Source: Centrapalus pauciflorus
Lineage: Eukaryota; Streptophyta; Magnoliopsida; Asterales; Asteraceae
DNA length: 64,000 nt
Direction of reading: 5' to 3'
Assembly (NCBI GenBank): GCA_020465985.1
Contig: JAANYP010002619.1
Span: forward strand, 1-64,000
This document shows, piece by piece, positions 1-9,671 of the stretch. Under the pieces are notes generated by a model that was not told where the DNA came from, did not search any database, and saw only the letters and a list, made by a program, of their open reading frames with translations. Position numbers and translations under genes: made by a program. Within the stretch, counting starts at the first letter, position 1; each line of letters begins with the position of its first letter.

Positions 1-246
1 ATATTTTATGTAGAATATTATGTATTCTACGTAGAATATTTATTATTCTCAATAGAATAATAAATATTCTACGTAGAATGCATAATATTCTACAAAGAAT
101 GTTTTATATGTTTCGTAGAGTTTATAGAATGTCTTCATCTGTATATATAGATTTGTTATTCTTTGTATGTGTATTCTTTTATTTGAGTTTAATTTATCTT
201 TTTGTTGTTTCATATTTCCTAAGCTTTGGATATTTCGAAATCACAG

Positions 247-1052
247 ATGCGGGTAAAGATGAAACGCTAAAGACCTTGATAAACGATGAGGGTTCTGAGG
301 AGACAACTCCAGGGGGAGGGAGATATTGGATTCCCAACGTTCCGTCTCATTTAAAACCGCAAAAATACGGTGTGTATTTTTCGCTGGACGATGCTATTGG
401 AATGTATGAAAAGTATGCTGATTTATCTGGTTTTGACACTAGAAAAGGAACGACAAAAAAGAACAGCGATGGGGTTGTTACAATCAAATATATATTATGC
501 AATAAAGAAGACAATTTTGCGCCTGAGAACAAACTTCGTTGAGGGAAAAGCGGTCGGGCAAAATGTGGCGCCTGTGTGAAGATAAAGTTGTTATTCGTGG
601 CTTCAAAAAAGTACCTTGTATATGATTTTGTCGAGAGGCACAGCCATCGGTTGTTATCAGATAACAGGAAACACATGCTTAAGAAGCGCAGACAGCTTGA
701 CTTTGCTAATAAGACTTTGTTACACGACATGTCCAGGGCGAATGTTGGTCCTGTTGTTGCTCGTAGATACTTGTCTGACATTGCCGGTGGTTATAAGAAC
801 TTAAAATTTAGTAGGAACGCATCAAAAAATTTTAAAAGAGATTTGAATCGGTTCATTGGTGATAGCGACTCTCAAATGGTTGTTGACCGCTTGATAAGCA
901 AAGCAAACGACGTTCCAAATTTTTCCTGTGAGTATAAATGCAACAGCGAGGGCGAGTTAGTATGTTTGTTTTGGGCTGACGAAACCATGAAACTGAACTA
1001 CAAAGCTTTTGGGGATGTTGTATCTGCTGAAGCCACATATTCTGCAAACAAG
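247..1052 (+). pseudogene. FAR1-type DNA-binding region of a MULE-like transposase (broken)
   Basis: Two reading frames together encode a FAR1/FHY3-like N-terminus. The first, ending at 542, has a domain start of the kind Y-G-V-Y-F-S-L-D-D-A followed by a basic stretch. The second, about 576-1052, continues with K-Y-L-V-Y-D-F-V-E-R-H-S-H, matching the metal-binding histidine end of FAR1 domains. It then enters the linker that precedes the MULE domain (D-E-T-M-K-L-N-Y-K-A-F-G-D-V-V). A frameshift separates the two near 543-575. The hydrophobic N-terminal residues of the open frame (78-246) translate AT-rich repeat and are probably not coding; an AG acceptor at 245-246 is a plausible exon start. 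Such proteins are either transposases or domesticated transcription factors. The breaks here favour a dead transposase. Confidence 0.7.
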
Positions 1053-1265
1053 TAAGTGTTCGTTTATTTTTTGGAGTATTTTATGTTCTTGGGCCTTTTT
1101 CTACGTAGAATGATCTCTCATTCTACATAGAATACCGTTATTCAACGGAGAATTTTCATATATTTCTAATAGAATATGTAACTTTAAATAGAATAATCTC
1201 ATATCTTTTTTACTTCGGTTTTTGTTTTTGACTATGTTAGTTACTTGATTTGATGTCTCTTCTCA
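1053..1265 (+). other. Likely intron with palindromic repeats
   Basis: AT-rich gap between the FAR1 part and the MULE part. It contains two copies of the TTCTACRTAGAAT palindrome and has no open frame of note. The coding block resumes after an AG near 1269. I infer an intron that has taken up, or grown from, the local palindrome family. Confidence 0.45.
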
Positions 1266-2191
1266 TTAGATACATGATGGTGTTTGTGCCATTCACTGGA
1301 ATTGATAATCACAAGAAATGCGTGACATTCGGAGCCGGTTTAATAGCAAGCGAATCAATTGAGTCATATGTGTGGTTGTTTGAAGCATTCGTTCGTAATA
1401 TGGGGCATGAACCAAACCTCAATGTTACTGACCAGGATGCTTAAGTAAAGCAAGCAGTAGCAAATGTTTTCAGCACCGCAAAACACCGTCTGTGCATGTG
1501 GCATATAACCCAAAAGTTGCCCCATAAGGTATTTGCAATTGCATTAATTTCCGTATTCTAGAGTAATGTGGGGTATGTTTCTTTTCATGTCAGTAACCCC
1601 CAATTACTTGAATGGATGCAGATGTGCTACGAACTTTTCAATGACAATGATTTCTGTGTGAGGTTTAACGATATAGTGTGGTCTCGCAACATGGAAGTTG
1701 ATGAGTTTGAAAGGAAGTGGAATTTATTCATAGAAGACTACGATTTATCAGTCAACAGATAGTTTAATGACATTCACAAGGACCGTGAGTTATGCATTTC
1801 AGCGTTTTTCATTGATGTTCCGATGAACGGGTTAATGAGAACAACATCTCTTTCTGAAAGTGAGAATTCTTTCTTTAAAGTTTGCAAAAGTTACCAATCT
1901 ACTTTAGTTGAGTTCATGATGCGATTCGAAGGCGCCATGAAAAAACAAAGAAATGCTCAATTTGAGTTGGATGTAGAAGATGACACAAGGAGCGAAACAA
2001 TGAAGACCCATCTTGCGATTGAGAGGCACGCCCATGATGTATACTCTCACTCGATTTTCAAGTACGTCCAGGATGAAATTTCTTCGGGGTTAACAGCATG
2101 TGTCCAGATCGCAACATCACACGATGAATCAATGGAGGTGATCACAATAAAGGATAAAGCTGCGGAAAATCATCAAAAAAAGGATTTCAAG
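1266..2191 (+). pseudogene. MULE transposase domain (broken)
   Basis: Three open blocks (about 1266-1441, 1568-1762, 1763-2191) together match a Mutator-like transposase core. They hold F-V-P-F-T-G-I-D-N-H-K with a following G-A-G-L, then an N-V-T-D-Q-D-A acidic motif that in the family carries a catalytic Asp, then C-M-W-H-I after the first stop, and finally S-E-S-E-N-S-F-F. In-frame stops occur at 1442-1444 (TAA, straight after D-Q-D-A) and at 1760-1762 (TAG). The coding block seems to end at 2191 with K-D-F-K before a GT. The several stops mark it as non-functional. Expected activity was cut-and-paste transposition in the nucleus. Confidence 0.75.
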
Positions 2192-2689
2192 GTTCATTTC
2201 CCTAAAAAACTTTTTTTTAGTCTTTTTTCATTTATTGGAACCAATATATATTTCTTTTGTTCAAATTCTACATAAACACTTTGTAGAATAAGTTTTTCGA
2301 TGTCAGGTCTGTGTGTTGTTCTAAACAGAATGGTCTCATATTCTACATAGAATAACGTTATTCTATTCAGAAAAAACGATTATTCTACATAAAATACTGA
2401 TATTCTTCATAGAATATCGATATCATGCTTTAAAATAACCCATATTCTACGTAGAAGAAGAGCATAGAATAAACAGAATGGTCACATATTTTACATAGAA
2501 TAACGTTATTCTATTCAGAAAAAACAATTATTCTACGTAAAATACTGATATTCTTCATAAAATATCAATATCATGCTTTAAAATAACCCATATTCTATGT
2601 AGAATAAGAGCATAGAATCTCGCTTTCCATATCAATTGAAGCGTATTCATTTTGTACATCATTGGTTGATTATTATGTTTTTAATACAG
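2192..2689 (+). other. Likely intron between MULE and SWIM parts
   Basis: GT at 2192-2193 and AG at 2688-2689 bound a non-coding stretch full of the palindromic repeats. Joining its edges runs the residues K-D-F-K directly into V-V-K-D-S-I at the start of the SWIM part, which keeps the family order. The donor context (AAG then GTTCAT) is weak. A 148-bp tandem duplication fills more than half of it. Confidence 0.5.
2323..2618 (+). repeat. 148-bp tandem duplication
   Basis: Two adjacent copies, 2323-2470 and 2471-2618, begin with AAACAGAATGGT and end with CATAGAAT. They differ at a handful of positions, for example CATATTCTACATAG against CATATTTTACATAG, and an AGAAGAAGAGC against AGAATAAGAGC change near the end. 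Each copy contains several of the local palindromes. The duplication lies inside the probable intron of the transposase relic. Confidence 0.85.
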
Positions 2690-2959
2690 GTTGTAAAAGA
2701 TTCCATCATGGGCACCATTGATTGTGATTGTCGGATGTTCATTCGGATGGGGTTGCTTTGCAGACACATTTTTTGTGTTCTAAATGTAAACGACGTCGAA
2801 AAGATCCCCCATAATTACATCATGCCCCGTTGGACCAAAGAGGCGACTTTCTTCAATCGTATGCGCAAAGATTTTGCTGAATACAGTAATATAAGAAAGG
2901 AAGATGAGTTACGTCCGGAACGTTGTTTTATGTCTAAACGATTCTCCAGAAAAGATTAG
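2690..2959 (+). pseudogene. SWIM zinc-finger exon of the FAR1/MULE relic
   Basis: After a TACAG acceptor the frame reads V-V-K-D-S-I-M-G-T-I-D, then the SWIM signature C-D-C-R-M-F-I-R-M-G-L-L-C-R-H (CxC...CxH), then a P-R-W-T-K motif typical of the C-terminal side of FAR1-related proteins. It stops at 2957-2959. An overlapping frame continues to 3092 with a plausible tail, so the stop may come from a frameshift. The SWIM finger is expected to help DNA or protein binding of the transposase. All four metal ligands are present in this piece. Confidence 0.75.
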
Positions 2960-3092
2960 TATGCTTTTTGAAATGTTCAAGAAAGACGTGGGGGAGGGTG
3001 ACGTCGATGGGAAGTGTATGGCTAGCTATAACAAGGACGAAACCTTTGAGAGGGTTCTGGGAACAAAAGCACCAGATACATTATGTTACTAA

Positions 3093-3551
3093 CGGGATCA
3101 AAACAGATTATTGAAATAGAGTAATCATACATAGAATTTTTCTTTTACACATAGAATGTTTTTTCATCACACATAGAAGGGTTACATGATGTTAAAATTC
3201 ATGCATACATGATCAACATAATTTTCCATCCTACATAGAATCTTTTCATTCTATTAAAATTAATCTATCGAATTACATAATAGTTTGTCATTCTATTATA
3301 GAATGTTTTTTATTCATGCATAGATGATCTATAGAATTTTCCTTCCTACATAGAACATTTTCATTCTATTAAAAATGATATATCGAATTACACAAAAAAT
3401 TTTCTATTCTATGTAAATGATATTTAGAATTTTCCATTCTCTAATAGAATGTGTTGCAACATATGAATATCAGTTCTACCATAAATATTAAGTTTTCAAC
3501 ATAGAATATGACCAAGTATTTTTCAATCATCAATCATTGGTTCCAAAACCA
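3093..3551. repeat. AT-rich degenerate tandem repeats
   Basis: About 460 bases between the two convergent relics. Units of roughly 90-100 bases share the order ATAGAATTTTCC, CCTACATAGAA, TTTCATTCTATTAAAA and TATCGAATTACA at about 3215-3285 and 3325-3395, with a third, weaker copy after 3400. No coding potential is seen. Confidence 0.6.
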
Positions 3552-4262
3552 CTATTCGGTACTTACAGTCAATAAAACCAGCGAGCCGCAATGGCAAAAT
3601 CCGCTTGCTACCTTCAGCCAATAAAGCTTGCATTGCTTCAAGACATCAAATATGTATCCACACCAATCCAACTTTTGTAACTCTTCTCCCGGCCTCATCA
3701 ATGGCAAAAGTCTCTGGTTGACTAAGCCCATCCGGGTTCCTTCAGCCAAAATCGTCGAAACCAAAACAATGAAATTTAACGTGAACATTCTATCAGAAAT
3801 GTTTTTGTCTGAAATAGCCTCTAAAACATCCAACGGCCTTATTTCGGAACTCTTAAACTGGTCCCTCCACATCTTGGTCACTTCGTCCCTTTTATTGGAC
3901 ACCGCTACCCTGGATATATCAATCCCTTCTTTGGGTACCCCAAACACGTTGTGGATCCTATCCTTCGTGATTACCAGCTCACCTTGCTCCATCAGAATGC
4001 TACAGCTTTCAGGATTGAAATTACCAATCACGTAGTATCCAAGTTTGGATGGAATTCCCGAAACTTTCATATCTAAAAGACTCCCTAAGCCCAGGTTTTT
4101 GACAATTGTTTTTTGCCTTTCTGTCATCGTCGATGCCGCCTTCATTAAGGTTCCGGGTGAGAAACGTGATTTCAGCACCCTCACTCCTACTTGATCATCA
4201 ACATCCTCATCTTTGACTGATATTTCCTCCTTGATTTCTCTCTTCACGTTGTCTCGAGTCAA
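3552..4262 (-). CDS. Plant mobile-domain-like / Ulp1-associated protein, large exon
   Basis: An open frame of about 236 codons. It does not begin with an ATG: upstream there is an in-frame TGA, so this is an internal exon. Residues 1-25 are charged and hold three consecutive hydrophobic-Lys-x-Glu motifs (VKRE, IKEE, VKDE). Residues 40-110 carry a pattern I know from plant proteins that precede Ulp1-type SUMO-protease domains and from plant mobile-domain proteins: a T-x-x-Q-K start, L-G-L-G-S-L-L-D-M, and V-I-T-K-D-R-I-H-N-V-F-G-V-P. No Cys-protease domain follows; the 3' side is repeats. Assignment rests on remembered family pattern only. Exons farther upstream on the same strand probably belong to it. 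Confidence 0.5.
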   Translation of the reverse strand: MTRDNVKREIKEEISVKDEDVDDQVGVRVLKSRFSPGTLMKAASTMTERQKTIVKNLGLGSLLDMKVSGIPSKLGYYVIGNFNPESCSILMEQGELVITKDRIHNVFGVPKEGIDISRVAVSNKRDEVTKMWRDQFKSSEIRPLDVLEAISDKNISDRMFTLNFIVLVSTILAEGTRMGLVNQRLLPLMRPGEELQKLDWCGYIFDVLKQCKLYWLKVASGFCHCGSLVLLTVSTE

Positions 4263-4829
4263 TCTTTGTCATTTCTCTCTTTGTATTTTCTCTCCTTTGG
4301 TCCTTTTCTCTCTAAAATGATGTTGTTTGCTTTTAGAAGCGAGTTTCTCGACAATTGCATCCAAGAATCTGTCAGAAATCTCAAAACCTTTCCTCTCTTT
4401 TCCTTTTTCGCTCTTTCTTCATTTTTGATTTCGCACGTTTATCTGTGAGAAAATGGAAATTTCTATAAATCATCTACATCGGCTTAACAACATTATGTAA
4501 TTCGATAGTTCAATTTCAATAGAATGAAAAATGCTATGTACGATGTAGATTAAAATGAATTATGTGGAGAATTAACAATATTTATATATAGAGTAAAACA
4601 AATTCTTATGCATATTAAAAATTATTCTATGGGGAATGAACATAAATTATGTAGATTTAAATGCATTCTATGGAGAACTAACTTATTCTACGGAGTATGG
4701 AATTTTAAAAAACAATCTATGGATTTCAAGTATTTTTCCATTATTACCTATGTAACAACAGGAAGTCAAGTGTTCTGTTTATATTTCATGTAGATTATGA
4801 AAAAAATAGTATTTTCGACTTTTTACAGA
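4263..4829. other. AT-rich non-coding gap (likely intron)
   Basis: I see no gene. It contains scattered TAGAAT/ATTCTA words and short TATA runs. It separates two minus-strand coding blocks that look like exons of one gene, so it is most simply read as an intron. Confidence 0.4.
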
Positions 4830-5085
4830 TAAATAAGATTTACACTCAGATGAAGATGAGACGGATGAATCTGAATCCTCAGAGCTATCAAATTTTTCTA
4901 TTTTCGTCCGCCGGCTAGGAATCTTTTTCAGTCTTCCTTTCTTCGACTTTTTTTATGACACTGAAAATGTGTCACTAGATTCACTTCCCTCTTCTTTGGC
5001 GACGGTCTTGATCTGCTTTTCTTTAGCTCCCTTTCGTGTTTTCTTTGTTTTCTGTTTGTCTTCTTCGGAAGATTCTGTTATATAT
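4830..5085 (-). pseudogene. Charged low-complexity exon of the same minus-strand gene (one stop)
   Basis: The minus strand reads about 80 codons rich in Lys, Glu, Asp and Ser: E-S-S-E-E-D-K, then K-K-T-R-K-G-A-K-E-K, then S-S-D-T-F-S-V-S, a stop (TAA at 4953-4955), then K-K-S-K-K-G-R-L-K-K and a serine/aspartate run (S-S-E-D-S-D-S-S). Such nuclear-type linkers are usual between the N-terminus and the mobile domain in this protein family. Position and strand fit an exon between those at 6041-6142 and 3552-4262. The single stop suggests decay or a mis-set exon edge. Confidence 0.4.
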
Positions 5086-5185
5086 GAATTATCAACTCAT
5101 GTGATAGAACTTATTAAAGATTATGATTCCCGAAAAGCTAAAAATCTCATCTATAAATGCAAATACCCCAACCGAGGTAGTATAT

Positions 5186-6030
5186 GAATCATTCTTCGTT
5201 TAATGATCATAGAATGCTCTTGTAGAATCTATCGTTCTATAAAAAAGTATCGTAGAATTTTTATAGATCTCATGGGTAATCACCCCCCTTATACATAGAA
5301 TGCTCTTGTAGAATGTATCATTCTATAATAAAAATCTTATAATTTTTATTAATCCCAAGTTTAATCATCCCCTTATACATAGAATGCTCTTGAATTATAT
5401 AATTTTTTTATTTCCTATCCAAGAATTGTAGAATACATTTCTAATTTGGATCCAACCTATCATACTTCCAAATATTAAGAGAAATCACATTTAAGTTTTT
5501 GATACCAGAAAAGCTATAAACTCATCATTCTTTAAAAAATTTCGTAGAACTTTTATAGATAAAAGTTTAAACTCACCATTCTCCATAGAATTTCTTGAAG
5601 TATTATGAGTCCTATTTAGAATATCATTCATTTTCAATGAACCAATTCTAATCTTCAAAGACTAATTCAAAGCATTACAAAATAACCCCCAAATCCACGG
5701 GCAATGGTTTGTAGAATACTTTTCTAAGCTGAATCCAACTTTACATACACTAAAAATAACCAGGTAAAATTCACCATTCTACGTAGAATAAGACATTATA
5801 CGTGTTCTTTAAAACTTTTTTTTATCCCAAAAAAACAATCAAAAAATGCCATAAACCCTAAAATTTAGGGTTTATAGATATACATTTCAGAAATTTCACT
5901 CACCCAATAAGAGAAATCCATAAACATAATCAACATTCACCAAAGAATGATCATAATCAACAAATCGTCTGTTTGAGAGCATTGTATCATCCATAGAATG
6001 ATCATAGAAGGCAAAAACACTAAAAAAAAT
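5186..6030. repeat. Degenerate repeats with ATAGAATGCTCTTG units
   Basis: ATAGAATGCTCTTGTAGAAT-like units recur at about 5210, 5297 and 5380, roughly 85 bases apart, each followed by an ATTCTATAA word and a TTTTTAT run. Farther on, single copies of the local palindrome (5777-5790) and TAGAAT words are scattered. No open frame of interest is present. It lies inside the probable long intron of the minus-strand gene. Confidence 0.6.
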
Positions 6031-6040
6031 CTTCATTTAC

Positions 6041-6294
6041 CAAAATCGTCCGCTGACGACACTCGCACTGGCTTAGATGAAGCAAACCTTTTCACCACAA
6101 CTCTATCATCTTCTTTTCGCCTACCTTTAGCAACCCCCTTCCCTGTAGAATGCATTTTCGTCAAATGCAGATAATCGAAAACTTACATCAACAAAAAAAC
6201 CATTATCCGGTAAAAGAATCTAATATTACTTACCTTTTGCTTTATTGTACATCTCGTTTAGCGTTTCTTCTTCGGTCCCCGACGACGAATACAT
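6041..6294 (-). CDS. First two exons of the minus-strand mobile-domain-like gene
   Basis: The ATG at 6292-6294 opens a 20-codon exon (M-Y-S-S-S-G-T-E-E-E...) that ends at 6234 before a consensus donor GTAAGT (6228-6233). A TTCTACAG acceptor at 6143-6144 starts exon 2 (6041-6142). Joining them keeps the frame and gives a basic Gly/Lys run followed by V-V-V-K-R-F-A-S-S-K. Exon 2 ends before GTAAAT (6035-6040). The 91-bp intron with GT-AG ends and the phase match are seen directly. Linking these exons to 4830-5085 and 3552-4262 is inference from strand, order and composition. The basic segment could be a nuclear-localisation signal. Confidence 0.45.
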
Positions 6295-6511
6295 TTTTTC
6301 CGGCGAGAATGAGCAACAATCCGGCGGTTTTTTTTTAGAGAAGAGAGAAGAATGGGAAAATCGAGGAGGGAAATGATGGAGGTGCAAACGTGGGCGTGAG
6401 TTTGAAAGGAAGCGAACGGTTTTTTTTATCCCCATTATACCCCTTACCCGCCCATTTTTCCAACAAAAAAAACCCCTAAAGCTTTCTTAATTTCAAAAAT
6501 GCCACCATACA

Positions 6512-6917
6512 TAACACCGTCTGACAGAGATTGACACGAGGAAAAGCAAACACAATGATAGATAACACTTGGAGGAGAACACTCAACTCACAAGAAGGAT
6601 ACACTCAATTGAGAGTACATTTATATAATTATTTTCTTAATCTGTCCTTACACAATTGACATGACATTTCTTTATATAAGTCCCAAAAGACCTCATAACA
6701 TTAAATCCAATCTACCAGTAACTATGAATAGGAAAGTTAAAAGTCCATGCAGCCAAAAGGTCAGGACTTTTGACCTGTTATTGATTGGAATTCTTCATTT
6801 ATTAAATGAGGAAAGTTGTAGAATATTTGGCTTAGTTTCTGGAACATTTTAGACAAACGGAGATCTGAATATTACCAGGTGGTGAGCACATTGTTATGAG
6901 CAGCAGAATCGGCATCA
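6512..6917 (-). repeat. 3' LTR of element I
   Basis: This 406-bp copy matches 11294-11700 over its full length with only a few visible differences (for example a missing C in AAATCCAATC, and TTGGCTTAG in place of CTGGCTTAG). Near 6671-6678 the minus strand reads TATATAAA, a likely TATA box shared with the other LTR. Confidence 0.95.
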
Positions 6918-7330
6918 TCCTCCCCGAGTTGAGAAGAACTCGCTCTCGAGTTCAAATTATTTTCACCATGATATGGGGACAAGTCTTTAACATTGAAAGT
7001 ATCTGACACCCCGTAATTTCCCGGTAACTCCACCTTGTACGCATTGTCTCCTATGCACTTGATTATTTTGAATGGACCATCACCTCTTTGCTTTAGTTTG
7101 CCATGCCAACCAGGTGGGAAGCGTTCCTTACTCATATGTATCCAAACAAGATCTCCCTCCTTAAAAATTATCGATTTGCGATGCTTGTTAGCCTGTTTTG
7201 CATATTTCTGATTTTGCTTTTCTATTCGCCTTTTAACTTGTTCATGCAACTCTTTGATAGATCTTGCACGTTCATTTGCATCAGCACTATAACTCGAATT
7301 TATGGGCAGGGAACTACATCGAGAGGACAC
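6872..7330 (-). pseudogene. pol: Integrase C-terminal part of element I
   Basis: The frame holds a helical basic stretch (S-I-K-E-L-H-E-Q-V-K-R-R-I) followed by G-D-L-V-W-I-H-M, the K-L-K-Q-R-G-D-G-P-F-K-I-I core of the GPY/F module, and a Y-K-V-E-L-P...F-N-V-K-D-L tail. It is one frame away from the upstream integrase core (7300-7710), so an indel lies near 7300-7330. The last residues run into the LTR. In the family this module helps multimerisation and target choice. Confidence 0.85.
6918..6930 (-). other. Polypurine tract of element I
   Basis: Next to the inner edge of the 3' LTR the minus strand reads ACTCGGGGAGGA. This is the expected plus-strand primer for reverse transcription. Confidence 0.8.
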
Positions 7331-7710
7331 AACGGATTGGATCCGTAGACAATTTCGAATGGACTCTTTCCGGTGGTTTGGCTACGCGAACGATTGTAAG
7401 CAAATTCTGCTTGAGCCAACACTAAGTCCCATTGACGGATATTTTCTCCAACTAGACTTCTAAGCAAATTACCCAAACTTCGATTCACAACCTCTGTTTG
7501 TTCATCAGTCTGAGGGTGAAATGATGAACTGAATTGTAGTTTTGTTCCCAGCTTCCGCCAAAGTGTTCGCCAAAAATGTCCAACAAATTTTGGATCACGA
7601 TCAGAAGTTATTGTCTTTGGAATACCATGTAACTTTACCACCTCCTTGAAATAAAGATCAGCAACATTTGCAGCATCCATGGTCTTTGAACATGGCACAA
7701 AGTGAGCCAT
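7300..7710 (-). pseudogene. pol: Integrase catalytic core (second half) of element I
   Basis: It contains T-S-D-R-D-P-K-F-V with the second catalytic Asp, H-P-Q-T-D-E-Q-T-E with the catalytic Glu, and E-F-A-Y-N-R-S. The start is set by a stop (TAA at 7714-7716) that interrupts the same frame just after V-V-V-D-R-F; the frame is otherwise continuous with 7717-9066. The protein would join element cDNA to the host chromosome. The nonsense codon alone would remove the active site. Confidence 0.9.
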
Positions 7711-7716
7711 TTTTTA

Positions 7717-9066
7717 GAATCGATCAACTACTACCATGATTGAATCTTTGTGACGTTGAGTACGAGGAAGCCCCATAACAAAATCCATGCTTACATCTTC
7801 CCATGGTGCAACTGGAACAGGTAGCGGTCTATAAAGCCCTGTATTGTGTGAAGTTGACTTAGCAACATGGCAAGTCCGAGACCTTAACACGTAGTGATTC
7901 ACATCCTTCATCATTTTTGGCCAAAAGAATCGATCTTTAAGCATAGCAACAGTCTTGTCTCGACCGAAATGTCCACTGAGCCGACCTTCATGAGCTTCCT
8001 TAATAATCTCCAAACGCATAGAACCACATGGAATGCATAATCGGTTGTTAAAAAAAAAAAGAAATCCATCATGTAAAATGAACTCCTTGTATGGATAGTC
8101 GGCACACAAATCCAGTACTTTGCTAAAGAAGGCATCTTCTATGTAGAGTTCTTTAAGTTTTTCGAAACCAAGAACTTTAACTTTCATTCCTGTCAACAAG
8201 GAGCGTTTACGACTTAAAGCGTCAGCCACCTGATTCGTTACTCCGCTTTTATGCTTAATGTGAAATGTGAAAGCTTGCAAAAATTCCACCCATCGGGCAT
8301 GTCTTGGTTTAAGCTTGTGTTGCCCATTGATGAATTTTAGAGCTTCATGATCAGAGTAGAGAATAAACTCTTTCGAAATAAGGTAGTGCCTCCATTGCTC
8401 TAAGGCTCTTACAATGGCGTAAAACTCCTTGTCATATGTTGAGTACTTCTTGCGAGAATCAGACAATTTCTCACTGAAGAAAGCAACCGGCCTACCATCT
8501 TGGTTTAGAACTGCCCCTATACCCACACCTGATGCATCACAATCCACCTCAAAAACCTTCTCTAAGTTAGGCAAAGCAAGTACAGGAGCCTCAGTCATCT
8601 TAGCCTTGATCAATTCAAAACTTGATTGAGTCTCTTTTGTCCATGTGAAAGTACCTCCTTTCAAACACTGAGTGATTGGAGAAACGAGAGTACTGAAATT
8701 TTTAATAAATCGGCGATAAAATGAAGCTAGCCCATGGAAACTTCGAACTTCATGGATTGTTGTTGGTGTCGGCCAAGAAATAATTGCATTGATCTTTTCC
8801 GAATCGACATGAATTCCCTCACTCGAAAGGACATAGCCTAAAAAAACCACGCTTTGGCTCACGAATTCACACTTCTTTAAATTGACATAAAGTTGTTGTT
8901 CAGCCAACACCTCAAAACTTTTTCTCAGATGTTCCAAATGCTCTTTTATTTCGGTGCTAAAGACGAGGATATCATCAAAATAAACCACCACAAACTTGCC
9001 AATAAAAGGCTTAAAAACAAGATTCATTAGCCTCATAAAATTTACTCGGGCCATTAGAGAGACCAA
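7717..9066 (-). pseudogene. pol: RT (C-terminal half), RNase H and integrase N-terminus of element I
   Basis: About 450 codons. The RT active site Y-F-D-D is encoded at 8971-8982. The RNase H block follows (F-E-V-D-C-D-A-S-G-V-G-I-G-A-V-L, then Y-S-D-H-E-A-L). The integrase zinc domain has H and H in place (H-E-G-R-L-S-G-H), but the first Cys of the CxxC pair appears replaced (R-S-R-T-C-H). The catalytic core begins with S-M-D-F-V-M-G-L-P. A frameshift separates it from the RT N-terminus near 9067-9230. Confidence 0.9.
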
Positions 9067-9671
9067 ATGGCATCACCATATATTCATATAATCCATCTCG
9101 TGTTTTGAACGTTGTTTTCCACTCATCGCCAGGCCTCATGCGAATTTGATGGTAACCACTTCGTAGATCAATCTTGGAAAAAACACTAGCACCATGAAGT
9201 TGGTCTAGCAGGTCATAAAAGGCGTGGAATCGGAAACCGGTACTTGATGGTGATTTTGTTTATCGCCCTGCTGTCCACACACATACGAAAAGAACCATCT
9301 TTTTTTGGGACAAGAAGAGCTGGCACAACACATGGACTCATACTTTCTTTTACCCATCCTTTCCTTAACAAACCATCAACTTGTCGTTGGAGTTCAGCAT
9401 TTTGTGTTGGGTTCATTCTATAGGCAGCTTTGTTAGGCAAAGACGAACCTGGCACAAAATCAATGCAATGTTGTACGGTCCTCAATGGAGGAAGACCTGC
9501 TGGAATCTCATCAGAAAAGATACCACGGAAAGTATCCAGTAATGGAAGTACTACTTCTGGAATTTCTGGGTTCTGAGCACTCACTTCTGCTATCACTAAC
9601 ACAAAAGCCATCTTTGATTCTTCCATAGCTTCATCAAAATCAGCTTTAGACAAAAAAATAATTACCTTCAC
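9067..9671 (-). pseudogene. pol: RT N-terminal half of element I
   Basis: The open part 9213-9671 reads the pre-RT and fingers region: I-F-S-D-E-I-P-A-G-L-P-P, V-P-K-K-D-G-S-F-R-M-C-V-D-S-R-A-I-N-K. The stretch 9067-9212 continues in another frame with R-S-G-Y-H-Q-I-R and M-P-F-G-L-S-N. At least two frameshifts thus cut the RT. Its frame also differs from that of gag-protease upstream. Confidence 0.85.

Larger units (their letters stand above)
1..6010. repeat. Dispersed palindrome family ATTCTACRTAGAAT
   Basis: The 14-base self-complementary word ATTCTACGTAGAAT and close variants (ATTCTACATAGAAT, TTCTATGTAGAAT) recur through this stretch. Exact or near-exact copies lie at 24-37, 66-79, 87-100, about 1099-1111, 1120-1133, 2340-2353, 2432-2445, 2590-2603 and 5777-5790. 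Dozens of half-words (TAGAAT or ATTCTA) lie between them. They sit in the gaps between coding blocks, in likely introns and in intergenic sequence on both sides of two oppositely oriented gene relics. I do not see the family after the Ty3/gypsy element begins at 6512. I infer that the repeats belong to one mobile unit. Confidence 0.75.

Noticed and set aside
78..246. Hydrophobic N-terminus of the first plus-strand frame as a membrane segment
   Set aside because: It translates AT-rich palindromic repeat upstream of a likely splice acceptor.
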